Assembly: GCA_002841625.1 (NCBI GenBank) | Contig: PHAG01000001.1 | Coordinates: 186,001 to 250,000, forward strand | DNA length: 64,000 nt | Source: Firmicutes bacterium HGW-Firmicutes-1 | GTDB taxonomy: Bacteria; Bacillota; Clostridia; Lachnospirales; Vallitaleaceae | Reading direction: 5' to 3' | Shown: one piece after another, positions 32,543-41,263 of the stretch | Layout of the letters: each line of letters starts with the position of its first letter | Position numbering within the stretch: the stretch's first letter is position 1 | Notes under the pieces: generated by a model | Seen by the model: the letters and a program-made list of their open reading frames with translations, nothing else | What the model was told of the DNA's origin: nothing | Databases searched by the model: none | Position numbers and translations under genes: made by a program

Positions 32543-33409
32543 ATGAAAAAAATATTATTAACAGGTGGATTAGGTTTCTTTTGTACTCGTTTTACAGAAA
32601 AATATCATCATACCTTTCAAATTTTATCAACCGATAAGGATGATTTAGATATTATTAACGAACAAAGTGTATTAGAAGCTTTTAAAGTGTTTAAACCAGA
32701 CTACGTTATACATGCTGCCGCAATTGCAGATACTGATTTTTGTAACAAACACTCCGAACTTGCTTACAAAATCAATGTAACTGGTGCAATCAATGTAGCA
32801 AAAGCTTGTAAAGCAACCGGCGCTAAAATGGTTTTCATCAGTTCCGAGCAAATCTTCAATGGTAATGAAGAATCTGGGCCATATAGTGAAGATGACACCC
32901 CAGTACCAAATACCGTTTACGGAGAAAACAAATTGGAAGCAGAGGGTCTATTAAAAAATATATTAGATGATTTATGGATACTACGCTTCACTTGGTTATT
33001 TGGATTTCCAGAAAGAAACTGTGGTATTAACCCTAATATTTTATGGAATACTTTAACATTGGCTTTGCAAGGAGAAAAAACAAAGATTACTACAAACGAA
33101 TATCGTGGTTTAACCTATGTACATGAGTTAATCGATCAATTTGAAAAAGTTTTCGAATTACCTTTTGATACATACCACGTTGGCAGTCATAACAATTTAA
33201 GTCGCTATGATATAACTGCTCATATCTTGAAGGAACTTGGATTAGAGAACCGTATAGATGCACTTATTGAAAAAGATACGGATAAGTACAGTGATCATCC
33301 TAGAGATGCAAGACTTTGTACTGATAAAATTAGACAATTTGGTTTCCATTTTTCAGATACTACTGACTCAATAACACAATGTTTGAAGGAATTTCGTTTT
33401 AATATATAA
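32543..33409 (+). CDS. RmlD-like extended SDR (NAD(P)-dependent sugar reductase/epimerase)
   Basis: A 288-residue protein with an N-terminal Rossmann motif TGGLGFFCTRF, in which the third Gly of GxxGxxG is Cys. YxxxK is in TVYGENKLEAEG, and a DYVIHAAAIAD strand follows the RmlD/GalE pattern. Relatives reduce nucleotide-linked keto-sugars or act as sugar epimerases. Between a glycyl-radical activase and an FSA aldolase, no nucleotide-sugar pathway is visible, so it may reduce a free or phosphorylated sugar aldehyde. Confidence 0.83.
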   Translation: MKKILLTGGLGFFCTRFTEKYHHTFQILSTDKDDLDIINEQSVLEAFKVFKPDYVIHAAAIADTDFCNKHSELAYKINVTGAINVAKACKATGAKMVFISSEQIFNGNEESGPYSEDDTPVPNTVYGENKLEAEGLLKNILDDLWILRFTWLFGFPERNCGINPNILWNTLTLALQGEKTKITTNEYRGLTYVHELIDQFEKVFELPFDTYHVGSHNNLSRYDITAHILKELGLENRIDALIEKDTDKYSDHPRDARLCTDKIRQFGFHFSDTTDSITQCLKEFRFNI

Positions 33410-33444
33410 ACCAAATTCTGGATGTGATAAAAAGGAGAATACCT

Positions 33445-34125
33445 ATGTTATATTTATTAGATACTGCTAATCTATCTGAAATAAGAAAGGCTTATGATTT
33501 ATACCCTATGGATGGTGTTACTACCAATCCTACAATCATTGCAAAAGAACAAGTAAAATTTATTGATCATTTAAAAGAAATTCGTTCTATTATTGGGACA
33601 GAATCTATGCTACATGTTCAAGTCTTAGGTAGTACAGCTGAAACAATGATTGAAGAAGCTCTATACCTTCAAGAACAATTGGGAGGAAATTTATATATAA
33701 AAATTCCTGCTACTACACAAGGTATTAAAGCTATGAAAACTCTAAATAAAAAAGGTTTTAAACTAACAGCTACTGCTATTTTCACGGCTCAACAAGCATT
33801 GATGGCAGCTAAAGCTGGTGCTGATTTCGTTGCTCCATATGTAAATCGAATTGATAACATAAGCGGAAGTGGTGTTTCTGTTGTAGAAGATATCGTTCAT
33901 CTATTCAATACCTTTGGCATTGATACAAAAGTATTGGCTGCTTCCTTTAAAAATGTCCAACTAGTGCATAATTCTTTATTGGTTGGTGCACATTCCATTA
34001 CAGTAAATATGGAAACCTTTGATATGTTAATCGAACACCCTTTAACTGATTGGAGCGTTGATCAATTCGTTAAAGATTGGGAGCAAGTATACGGCCGCGG
34101 AAAAACTGTTTTAGATATTATTTAG
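33445..34125 (+). CDS. Fructose-6-phosphate aldolase (FSA/TalC, transaldolase family)
   Basis: 226 residues from the ATG at 33445 (AAGGAG 8 nt upstream). Length and motifs fit the small transaldolase-like FSA group: LLDTANLSEIRKA, GVTTNPTIIAKE and the Schiff-base Lys in YIKIPATTQG, then TATAIFTAQQALMAAKAGADFVAPYVNRI. Such enzymes join or split dihydroxyacetone and glyceraldehyde-3-phosphate type units. In the cluster it could cleave a sugar phosphate derived from the glycyl-radical product. In E. coli talC is also next to ptsA. Confidence 0.92.
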   Translation: MLYLLDTANLSEIRKAYDLYPMDGVTTNPTIIAKEQVKFIDHLKEIRSIIGTESMLHVQVLGSTAETMIEEALYLQEQLGGNLYIKIPATTQGIKAMKTLNKKGFKLTATAIFTAQQALMAAKAGADFVAPYVNRIDNISGSGVSVVEDIVHLFNTFGIDTKVLAASFKNVQLVHNSLLVGAHSITVNMETFDMLIEHPLTDWSVDQFVKDWEQVYGRGKTVLDII

Positions 34126-34143
34126 CACAATACAGGAGGATAA

Positions 34144-34239
34144 ATGATGAAAGGTATTGGTGCATCACTTGGAATAGTCATAGGTAAAATTCTTCTGATC
34201 GAAAATGAAAAAATGGTGATTGAAAAACAAATCGTTTAA
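34144..34239 (+). pseudogene. N-terminal stump of PTS enzyme I (ptsI/ptsA-like), 31 codons
   Basis: A strong AGGAGG site and ATGATG are followed by MMKGIGASLGIVIGKIL, which is the conserved opening of PTS enzyme I (K-G-I-x-A-S-x-G-I-x-I-G-K). After 31 codons a TAA ends the frame, and a terminator follows 6 nt later; the other approx. 540 codons are absent. It is therefore a truncation remnant in the position where E. coli has ptsA near talC. A functional tiny protein cannot be ruled out. Confidence 0.75.
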
Positions 34240-34245
34240 CTACGC

Positions 34246-34280
34246 AAAAAAGTCCACATTAACAATATGTAGACTTTTTT
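34246..34280. terminator. Bidirectional rho-independent terminator
   Basis: AAAAAAGTCCACAT (34246-34259) pairs with ATGTAGACTTTTTT (34267-34280) with one mismatch. It ends cluster 1 and also the opposing DUF2278 gene. Confidence 0.88.
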
Positions 34281-34288
34281 GGTGATAT

Positions 34289-34957
34289 TTAGTTGTTTTT
34301 AATTTTTGATATTTTAGCATGTCCTGTACAATCATCCGTATTCCATGATTGTGATTGGAACGCAAAGAAAATACTTACCCAATGATCTTTAGATGGAAAG
34401 TGAAGTAAAATGCAACCATCCTGCCATACACCATCATCATCTTTCCAATTCCTAGTATTTCCTTGGTTCATATGAACATCATGCATACCTATTGATGGCT
34501 GAAAACCAAAGATGCGATCTGGTTTGCAATAGTCATTTGACTTCCATTTCGAGCCAAATACGTACATATCAGAATCCTCACTTATAATTGCTTGATTCAT
34601 ATAGTACGATAACTTTTCATTTAAATCATTATCAGGTCCTGGTCGATCACTAACAATCTTTTTCATATTCTCTCTAGAAAATCCAAGCTCTCCTCTTATG
34701 TAATCTATTGAAATTCCTTGACTAGCGAAAAACCCATAGGGTAAGTCACTCATTTTTGATATTATACGGTGTTGAAAGTCTTCATTGGTATAAAATAGCA
34801 ATTCTGATGGCGGAATTTCTGATTTAATATTTATGGATATTCTATATTGCTCATTTCCTGATTTAACATGAATATTGTAATGTGGTCGATCAGGACCCCT
34901 CTCTTCTTTTATATTGATTACCTTGCATTTTAAAAGTCCGTACGATTGTAAACTCAT
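34289..34957 (-). CDS. DUF2278 (YukJ-like) family protein
   Basis: A 222-residue protein. YGLLKCKVINIKEERGPDRPHYNIHV at the N-terminus, FGSKWKSNDYCKPDRIFGFQPSIGMHDVHMNQGN in the middle and WQDGCILLHFPSKDHWVSIFFAFQSQSW near the end are the landmarks of DUF2278/YukJ. Function is unknown; related proteins are near peptidases and secretion genes in some bacilli. AGGAGG precedes the ATG. It has no operon partner here. Confidence 0.85.
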   Translation of the reverse strand: MSLQSYGLLKCKVINIKEERGPDRPHYNIHVKSGNEQYRISINIKSEIPPSELLFYTNEDFQHRIISKMSDLPYGFFASQGISIDYIRGELGFSRENMKKIVSDRPGPDNDLNEKLSYYMNQAIISEDSDMYVFGSKWKSNDYCKPDRIFGFQPSIGMHDVHMNQGNTRNWKDDDGVWQDGCILLHFPSKDHWVSIFFAFQSQSWNTDDCTGHAKISKIKNN

Positions 34958-35133
34958 GTCATCTTACCTCCTAGTAAGGTTTTCTTACCAATGCATTTAC
35001 GTCTATATCTACAGTTTAAATTATTTTACGACAAATTTCAATCTAATATATAAGGTAATCATTAAAAGAGGTATTGAAACGGCTTAATCATTACATTAGT
35101 AACTTCAATTTAAACTCTGAATGCTGTGTAAAA

Positions 35134-35209
35134 TTTGTTGTTGAATAGGTGAACTTTCTTATTCAACAACAAAAGTAGGAAGTGAGCAAATTAATTACTC
35201 ACTTCCTAC
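35134..35209 (-). terminator. Tandem stem-loops terminating the lip-pdh-tkt block
   Basis: GTAGGAAGTGAG (35175-35186) with CTCACTTCCTAC (35198-35209) forms a 12-bp stem followed on the minus strand by TTTTGTT. Directly next to it TTTGTTGTTGAATA (35134-35147) pairs with TATTCAACAACAAA (35160-35173), a 14-bp stem. The two stems share the junction, giving a double barrier downstream of transketolase. Confidence 0.82.
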
Positions 35210-35275
35210 TATATATAAAAGGTGGTCTTCTTAATTAATAAAACCAAAAGTCTCTTTAACTGGTTATTCATATTT

Positions 35276-37270
35276 CTACAAATTCATCAATTCTTCTGCT
35301 TCTTTGATAATATTTTCTACCGTTAAACCCACGTACTCATAAACCTTTTCAGCCGGACCTGATGCTCCAAAGGTATCAATTCCAACAGCTTTGTCAACAT
35401 ATCTATGCCAGCCATGAGTCGAACCTGCTTCTACAGACATTTTCTTAATTGAAGAAGGCAATATTTCTTTTTTATAAGCCAAATCTTGGTCTTCAAATAA
35501 CTTCCAGGAAGGCATACTAACAACCCTAGTTGGAATACCTTTTTCTTCAAGACTTGTCGCAGCTTTATATATTAGTTCAACTTCTGAACCTGTCCCAACT
35601 AATATAAGCTTTGGTGCACTACTTGCTTCCTTCACAATATAAGCACCTTTATACAAGCCTTCACCACTGTTGTCATATTGCATCAAATTTTGTCTTGATA
35701 AAATAAGCGCTGTAGGAGTCGTTTTGCTCGTCTGTGCGATATGCCATGCAGCAGCTGTTTCTTTATAATCAGCTGGTCTTATTACATTGAAATTAGGTAT
35801 TGAGCGAAGTGTGATTAAATGCTCAATTGGTTGATGGGTTGGGCCATCTTCACCAACCCCTATGCTATCATGTGTCATAATATAAGTTACTGGCAGGTTC
35901 ATGATTGCCGCCATTCGCATTGCTGGTTTCATATAGTCACAAAACACAAAGAATCCAGCCACATACGGCTTCAATGCACCATGTAAGGCAATACCGTTCG
36001 CGATAGCCGTCATAGCATGCTCTCTAACACCAAAATGTAGATTGGAACCAGAGTGATCTTCTGCTGTAAAATGTCCTCTTCCATCCATAATTGTTTTTGT
36101 AGATGGTGATAAGTCTGCGGATCCACCTATTAAATTAGGCATTACTCCTGCGATTTTATTTAATACTTCTTGTGATGAAATCCTAGTAGCTTTTGCTCCT
36201 TCATAGTTCCAATAATCTTCAATATTTAAGATGTCTTTCGCATAGTCATTATCAATCCATTTCATTAATTCAAAGGATAACTCAGGAAACTGTTTAGAAT
36301 ATTCTTTGAAAGTCTTATTCCATAAGTGTTCTTCATACGACAACTTAGCTACAATTGACCTCATGTTATCTTGTACTTCTTCTGGCACGCAAAATTCTTC
36401 TTCTATATAGTTTAAAAATTTCTTAGTCTCTTCAAGGTTCGCTTTTCCTAAAGGTTCACCATGGGCACCCGACGTCCCTTGCTTCGCTATGCAACCATAC
36501 CCAATCGTAGTTGTCACCTTAATAAGTGTCGGTTTGTTTTTTTCTTCTTTAGCCTTTATAATTGCTTCTTCAATTGCTAGTATGTCATTTCCATCAGTAA
36601 TTTCAATCACTTGCCAGCCATAGGCTTCATATCTCTTTGAAACATTCTCTCTAAAAGCAATATCTGTACTTCCTTCTATTGAAATAGAATTTGAATCATA
36701 CAAAACAATAAGTTTACCTAGTCTAAGCGTTCCAGCTAAGGATGCTGCTTCTGCAGAGATACCTTCCATTAAGCATCCATCACCGCATAAAGAAAACGTA
36801 TAGTGATCAATTACCTTAAACTCTGTTTTATTAAACTTCTCTGCCAAATAAGCCTCTGAAAGTGCCATCCCTACCGCTGATGAAATACCCTGACCAAGAG
36901 GACCTGTTGTCATTTCAACCCCTACAGTATGACCAAACTCTGGATGTCCTGGCGTTTTGCTTCCTAATTGTCTAAACTCTTTTATATCCTCCATTGTTAA
37001 ACCATAGTCAAATAAATGCAATAGCGAATATAGTAGCATTGATCCATGTCCGGCTGATAAAATAAAGCGATCTCTATCAAACCAATTTGGATTCTTTGGA
37101 TTGTGTTTCATTTGTTTAGACCATAAGGTATAGGCCATTGGAGCCGCTCCCATGGGCAATCCAGGATGCCCTGAATTTGCCTTTTGAATAGCCTCCGCTG
37201 AAATGATTCTAATCGTATTAATTGTATTGGTTTCAACATCGAACTTATTGATTATTTCTTCGGTTTTCAT
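35276..37270 (-). CDS. tkt: Transketolase
   Basis: 664 residues from the ATG at 37270 (GGAGG 5 nt upstream; the longer in-frame opening reads through that site). The full-length thiamine-diphosphate enzyme shows SGHPGLPMGAAPMAY, the ThDP motif GDGCLMEGISAEAASLAG and the pyrimidine domain with FGVREHAMTAIANG. It exchanges two-carbon units between sugar phosphates. Placed last after the dehydrogenase complex genes, it shares ThDP as a cofactor with E1 and links the two glycyl-radical/FSA sugar routes to glycolysis. Confidence 0.97.
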   Translation of the reverse strand: MKTEEIINKFDVETNTINTIRIISAEAIQKANSGHPGLPMGAAPMAYTLWSKQMKHNPKNPNWFDRDRFILSAGHGSMLLYSLLHLFDYGLTMEDIKEFRQLGSKTPGHPEFGHTVGVEMTTGPLGQGISSAVGMALSEAYLAEKFNKTEFKVIDHYTFSLCGDGCLMEGISAEAASLAGTLRLGKLIVLYDSNSISIEGSTDIAFRENVSKRYEAYGWQVIEITDGNDILAIEEAIIKAKEEKNKPTLIKVTTTIGYGCIAKQGTSGAHGEPLGKANLEETKKFLNYIEEEFCVPEEVQDNMRSIVAKLSYEEHLWNKTFKEYSKQFPELSFELMKWIDNDYAKDILNIEDYWNYEGAKATRISSQEVLNKIAGVMPNLIGGSADLSPSTKTIMDGRGHFTAEDHSGSNLHFGVREHAMTAIANGIALHGALKPYVAGFFVFCDYMKPAMRMAAIMNLPVTYIMTHDSIGVGEDGPTHQPIEHLITLRSIPNFNVIRPADYKETAAAWHIAQTSKTTPTALILSRQNLMQYDNSGEGLYKGAYIVKEASSAPKLILVGTGSEVELIYKAATSLEEKGIPTRVVSMPSWKLFEDQDLAYKKEILPSSIKKMSVEAGSTHGWHRYVDKAVGIDTFGASGPAEKVYEYVGLTVENIIKEAEELMNL

Positions 37271-37309
37271 AAAATCCTCCATAAGCTTATGTAAGCTAAT
37301 CCTTCAAAT

Positions 37310-39778
37310 TTAGATTCCCAGTTTATTTCTTCTAATCATTTCTTGATCGGTAAAATTATTTTGCCCTACATAGCCCTTAAGTGGAAGAATCTTTTCATGA
37401 ATAGCATCCATAATCCAATCAACTTGAGGGAAGAAGCTTCTTTCTAATTCATAAGCTGGTGTAATCCAGTTCTTAGCACCAACTACCACAGGAGGTGCAT
37501 CTAAATAGTCAAAGGTAAGTTCGTTGATGGTTTGAGCCATTTCTTTTAGAATAGAACCTCTATCACATGCATCACTTACCAATACTACTCTACCTGTTTT
37601 CTTAACTGATTCCACCACTTTTTCATAATTAAATGGAACAATACTTCTAGCATCAATAATTTCTACTGATAAACCAAATTCTTTTTCTAATTTTTCTGCC
37701 GCTTCAATGGCAGTATATAAAGTAGCACCAATTGTAAGAATTGTAATATCTTTGCCTGTTCTCTTAATATCTGGTTCACCTAATGGTATTTCATAATAAC
37801 CTGTTGGAACTCCATCTTCGTTAAAAATCTCACCAATATCATATAGTCTTTGGCTTTCAAGGAAAATCACTGGGTCTGTTCCAGCTAAAGCCGCATTCAT
37901 CAAACCTTTTGCATCATAAGGGGTTACTGGAAATACAACCTTCAAGCCTGGGATATGACTAACCAATGCTGACCAATCTTGTGAATGCTGCGCACCGTAC
38001 TTTGATCCAACGGATACTCTTACAACAACGGGCATCTTAACTAGACCAGCACTCATTGCTTGCCATTTTGCAATCTGATTAAAGATTTCATCCCCTGCTC
38101 TACCAAGGAAATCACAGTACATCAATTCAATAAGAACACGTCCCCCACACATACCATACCCTGCGGCTGAACCTGCAATCGCACCTTCTGAAATAGAAGA
38201 GTTGAATAAACGATGGTAAGGCAATGCTTCTGTAAGCCCTCTATAAACTGCGAAAGCGCCTCCCCAATCACGATTTTCTTCACCATAGGCTATAAAGGTA
38301 GGATCTTCATAGAATTTATGAATCACTGCTTCGAAAATAGCATCTCTATAGGCAAATATCTTATTTTTTGGAACTGGCTTTCCATTTTGAAAAGCAGTTC
38401 TAATTTTTTTACTATTACGGATAATTTGTTCATTTTCTTCTATTGGCGTCAAAACATCACAAGCTCTATCTTCCATTTTTGGCATGTTCGTGTTTGAGAA
38501 CATATATTTTGAGATAGAATCAGGTTCTTTCTTCATATCCATGATTGGAGATACCTTATCATCAATAGCAAGCTTAAAAGCACTCGTAACCAGTTCTTTT
38601 ACATTTGCAAGGATTTCATCAAATTGAACGTCCTTACATATATTTGCTTTGACCAGGTTCAATCTGTATTCAATTAAGGAATCGTTTCTCATCCACTCTT
38701 CAACTTCTTCTTTTGAACGATAACTTGATGCATCTGATGGGGAATGCCCAGTGAATCGATATGTCACGATATCAAGTAATACTGGACCGTTCTTTTCTTC
38801 AAGTATTTGTTTCTTTCTTTTAATCGCATCAATGACTGCCAATGGATTGTACCCATCGATTCTTTCAGAATGCATTTGTTCAGGATTAACGCCTGCTCCA
38901 AGACGAGCCAAGAATTCATAACCCATCGTTTCACCATTCGTTTGACCACCCATACCATACTGGTTGTTAAAGATGTTAACAATGAGCTTAAGTCCACCCT
39001 GCATTTCACCTTCCCATAATTTCTTATATTGATCCATAGTAGCAAGGCAAATACCTTCCCAAACTGGACCACAGCCTATCGACGCATCACCGATATTGGC
39101 AATAACAATTCCTTTTTTCCTATTCACTTTCTTAAATAAAGCCGCTCCAACTGATATATCAACTGAACCACCCACGATAGCATTATTCGGATAAATACCA
39201 AATGGCAAGAAAAAGGCATGCATAGAACCACCAAGGCCTTTTTGAAAGCCTGTTCTTCTTGCGAAAATTTCTGCAAGTGTTCCATAAATAAGAAAATCTA
39301 TAGCCATTTCCTTTACGGTATCATACTTTTTATTTTGCGTGATAATTTTTACAATTTCACCTTCAAAGAAGTTTTCCATAACTTCTAATAACTCTTGGTC
39401 CTCAAGTTTTTGAATCGCAGATAACCCTTTTGCTAAGATCTCACCATGACTTCTGTGAGAACCAAAAATGAAATCATCTCTGTCTAATAAATATGCTTGA
39501 CCTACACTTGATGCTTCTTGTCCAATGGATAAATGAGCAGGTCCAGGATGATTATACGCAATTTCATTGTATTCCCCCGTTGTCTTAACCAAATTTAGCA
39601 TGTTTTCAAATTCACGAATAATAGCCATATCTCTAAAAATTCTTACAAAATCGTCATTTGAAAAATTCTCTTTTTCTTGATCAATTGTTTTGTCATATTG
39701 ATTCACTGGAATATCCTTAAATTGAATAAATGATTTAGCCCTTATAACCGCAGGGTCAACGTATTGTGATTTTGGCAT
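37310..39778 (-). CDS. 2-oxoacid/acetoin dehydrogenase E1, fused alpha and beta subunits
   Basis: An 822-residue fusion. The alpha half (about 45-410) shows GSHRSHGEILAKG, GLGGSMHAF and the ThDP motif GDASIGCGPVWE...NNQYGMGG. The beta half (about 470-800) starts at YRDAIFEAVIHKFYEDPTFIAYGE with GRAGDEIFNQIAKW and SQDWSA. Usually these are two genes (PdhA/PdhB or AcoA/AcoB). It decarboxylates pyruvate or cleaves acetoin and transfers the two-carbon unit to the lipoyl domain of E2. It lies with E2, E3, LipA and LipB, so the complex is probably complete. Pyruvate versus acetoin cannot be decided. Confidence 0.92.
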   Translation of the reverse strand: MPKSQYVDPAVIRAKSFIQFKDIPVNQYDKTIDQEKENFSNDDFVRIFRDMAIIREFENMLNLVKTTGEYNEIAYNHPGPAHLSIGQEASSVGQAYLLDRDDFIFGSHRSHGEILAKGLSAIQKLEDQELLEVMENFFEGEIVKIITQNKKYDTVKEMAIDFLIYGTLAEIFARRTGFQKGLGGSMHAFFLPFGIYPNNAIVGGSVDISVGAALFKKVNRKKGIVIANIGDASIGCGPVWEGICLATMDQYKKLWEGEMQGGLKLIVNIFNNQYGMGGQTNGETMGYEFLARLGAGVNPEQMHSERIDGYNPLAVIDAIKRKKQILEEKNGPVLLDIVTYRFTGHSPSDASSYRSKEEVEEWMRNDSLIEYRLNLVKANICKDVQFDEILANVKELVTSAFKLAIDDKVSPIMDMKKEPDSISKYMFSNTNMPKMEDRACDVLTPIEENEQIIRNSKKIRTAFQNGKPVPKNKIFAYRDAIFEAVIHKFYEDPTFIAYGEENRDWGGAFAVYRGLTEALPYHRLFNSSISEGAIAGSAAGYGMCGGRVLIELMYCDFLGRAGDEIFNQIAKWQAMSAGLVKMPVVVRVSVGSKYGAQHSQDWSALVSHIPGLKVVFPVTPYDAKGLMNAALAGTDPVIFLESQRLYDIGEIFNEDGVPTGYYEIPLGEPDIKRTGKDITILTIGATLYTAIEAAEKLEKEFGLSVEIIDARSIVPFNYEKVVESVKKTGRVVLVSDACDRGSILKEMAQTINELTFDYLDAPPVVVGAKNWITPAYELERSFFPQVDWIMDAIHEKILPLKGYVGQNNFTDQEMIRRNKLGI

Positions 39779-39885
39779 GATTCTTTATTATCCTTTCAAA
39801 ATTAAATTTAATATAGTTTCAAATTGGGTTATATAAGTTGTTCTTTCTTATAGAAAATATAGCGTCTGCATGCTTTCACTATCCA

Positions 39886-41247
39886 CTAAATTTCAAATAG
39901 TGCTTCTCTTATAACTTCGCATACCGTTGGATGAGGAAAAACCAGTTCCTTAATGTCCTCAACTCTAAGTTCTGTTTCAACCATTAAGCCTGCTCCGTAA
40001 ATCATTTCAGAAACATAGCTGCCAATCATATGTACACCTACAATACGATTGTATTTTTGATCAACAATGACCTTAATCAACCCATCGCCTTTTTCATTCT
40101 CAGCAACATACCTACCACTATAAATCATTGGAAGCTTAATTGTTTTCACCTCAATGCCTTTTTCCTTAGCAGTTTCTTCAGTTTCTCCAACGGAAGCCAC
40201 TTCTGGATAGGTGTATATCACTGCTGGAATAGCTGTATATCGCATTCTATCTTTTTTACCTAAAATATGATTGATACAAACTTCTGCTTCTCTATAGGCT
40301 GTATGTGCTAACATCGACTTTCCATTCACATCTCCCACTGCATAGACACCAGATATATTTGTTCTTCCTACTTCATCCGTTGGTATTGCACTTCTAATGG
40401 TTTCAACTCCAATTTTTTCAAGTCCAATTCCATCCGTGAAAGCTCTTCTACCAATACTTAATAACACTTTATCTGCAACCAATTGATTTACTTTTCCTTG
40501 TTTTTCATAAGAGACTGTTGCATGATCTATAGCCGTTACTTTAGCTTCTAATTCAAATAGAATGCCTTTTTTCTCTAAAGATTTTTTCAGTACCCCAGAA
40601 ATTTCTTGATCTGTTGGTCCTGCTATATGATCAAGCATTTCAATGACTGTTACCTTACTACCTGCACAACTATAGTAATAAGCCATTTCTAGACCAATAA
40701 CACCACCACCAACGATGGCTAATTTTTCAGGAACTTCTGTTAAATCGAGAATTTCTCTATTTGTTAGTGTATACCCATTTTCTATCGATTGTTTTAAGCC
40801 AGGAATGCCTGGAACAACAGGAATGGATCCAGTTGCAATCAGTAGTTGTTTCCCAACATATTTTTGTGAAGCGGCCTCTATAACAATTCCTTCGCTATTT
40901 CGCTCTAAAATGGTTGCTTCTGCCTGAATGACTGTCACTTTATTCTTTTTCATCTTTGCTTTTATACCACTAACGAGATTTTCTACAACTTTTGCTTTTC
41001 TTTCAATTACTTTTTTGTGGTCAAGTCGAACTCCCTCTATAAAAACTCCGTAATCACTCCCATGCATAGCATAGTCATATATTTTGGCAGAATTAAGCAA
41101 TGCTTTAGATGGAATACATCCTTCATTTAAACAAACACCACCAAGATTTCTTTTTTCAATTAGTAAGGTTTTCAAACCTGCATGACCTGCTCTTTCAGCA
41201 GCTATATACCCTGCTGGTCCACCGCCAATAACAATTAAATCAAACAT
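39886..41247 (-). CDS. lpdA: Dihydrolipoyl dehydrogenase (E3)
   Basis: A 453-residue flavoprotein. The FAD site is VIGGGPAGYIAAERA, the redox disulfide is in GGVCLNEGCIPSK, and the NAD site is IVGGGVIGLEMAYYY. The C-terminal His-Glu pair is in FPHPTVCEVIREA. It reoxidises the dihydrolipoyl arm of E2 with NAD. There is no lipoyl domain at its N-terminus, unlike some acetoin-complex E3s. It lies 16 nt after the E2 gene. Confidence 0.96.
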   Translation of the reverse strand: MFDLIVIGGGPAGYIAAERAGHAGLKTLLIEKRNLGGVCLNEGCIPSKALLNSAKIYDYAMHGSDYGVFIEGVRLDHKKVIERKAKVVENLVSGIKAKMKKNKVTVIQAEATILERNSEGIVIEAASQKYVGKQLLIATGSIPVVPGIPGLKQSIENGYTLTNREILDLTEVPEKLAIVGGGVIGLEMAYYYSCAGSKVTVIEMLDHIAGPTDQEISGVLKKSLEKKGILFELEAKVTAIDHATVSYEKQGKVNQLVADKVLLSIGRRAFTDGIGLEKIGVETIRSAIPTDEVGRTNISGVYAVGDVNGKSMLAHTAYREAEVCINHILGKKDRMRYTAIPAVIYTYPEVASVGETEETAKEKGIEVKTIKLPMIYSGRYVAENEKGDGLIKVIVDQKYNRIVGVHMIGSYVSEMIYGAGLMVETELRVEDIKELVFPHPTVCEVIREALFEI

Positions 41248-41263
41248 TGAATTTTCACCTCTC

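Noticed and set aside
38764-39072. 102-codon frame inside the E1 gene on the same strand
   Set aside because: Out-of-frame overlap with conserved ThDP-binding sequence, without a ribosome site.
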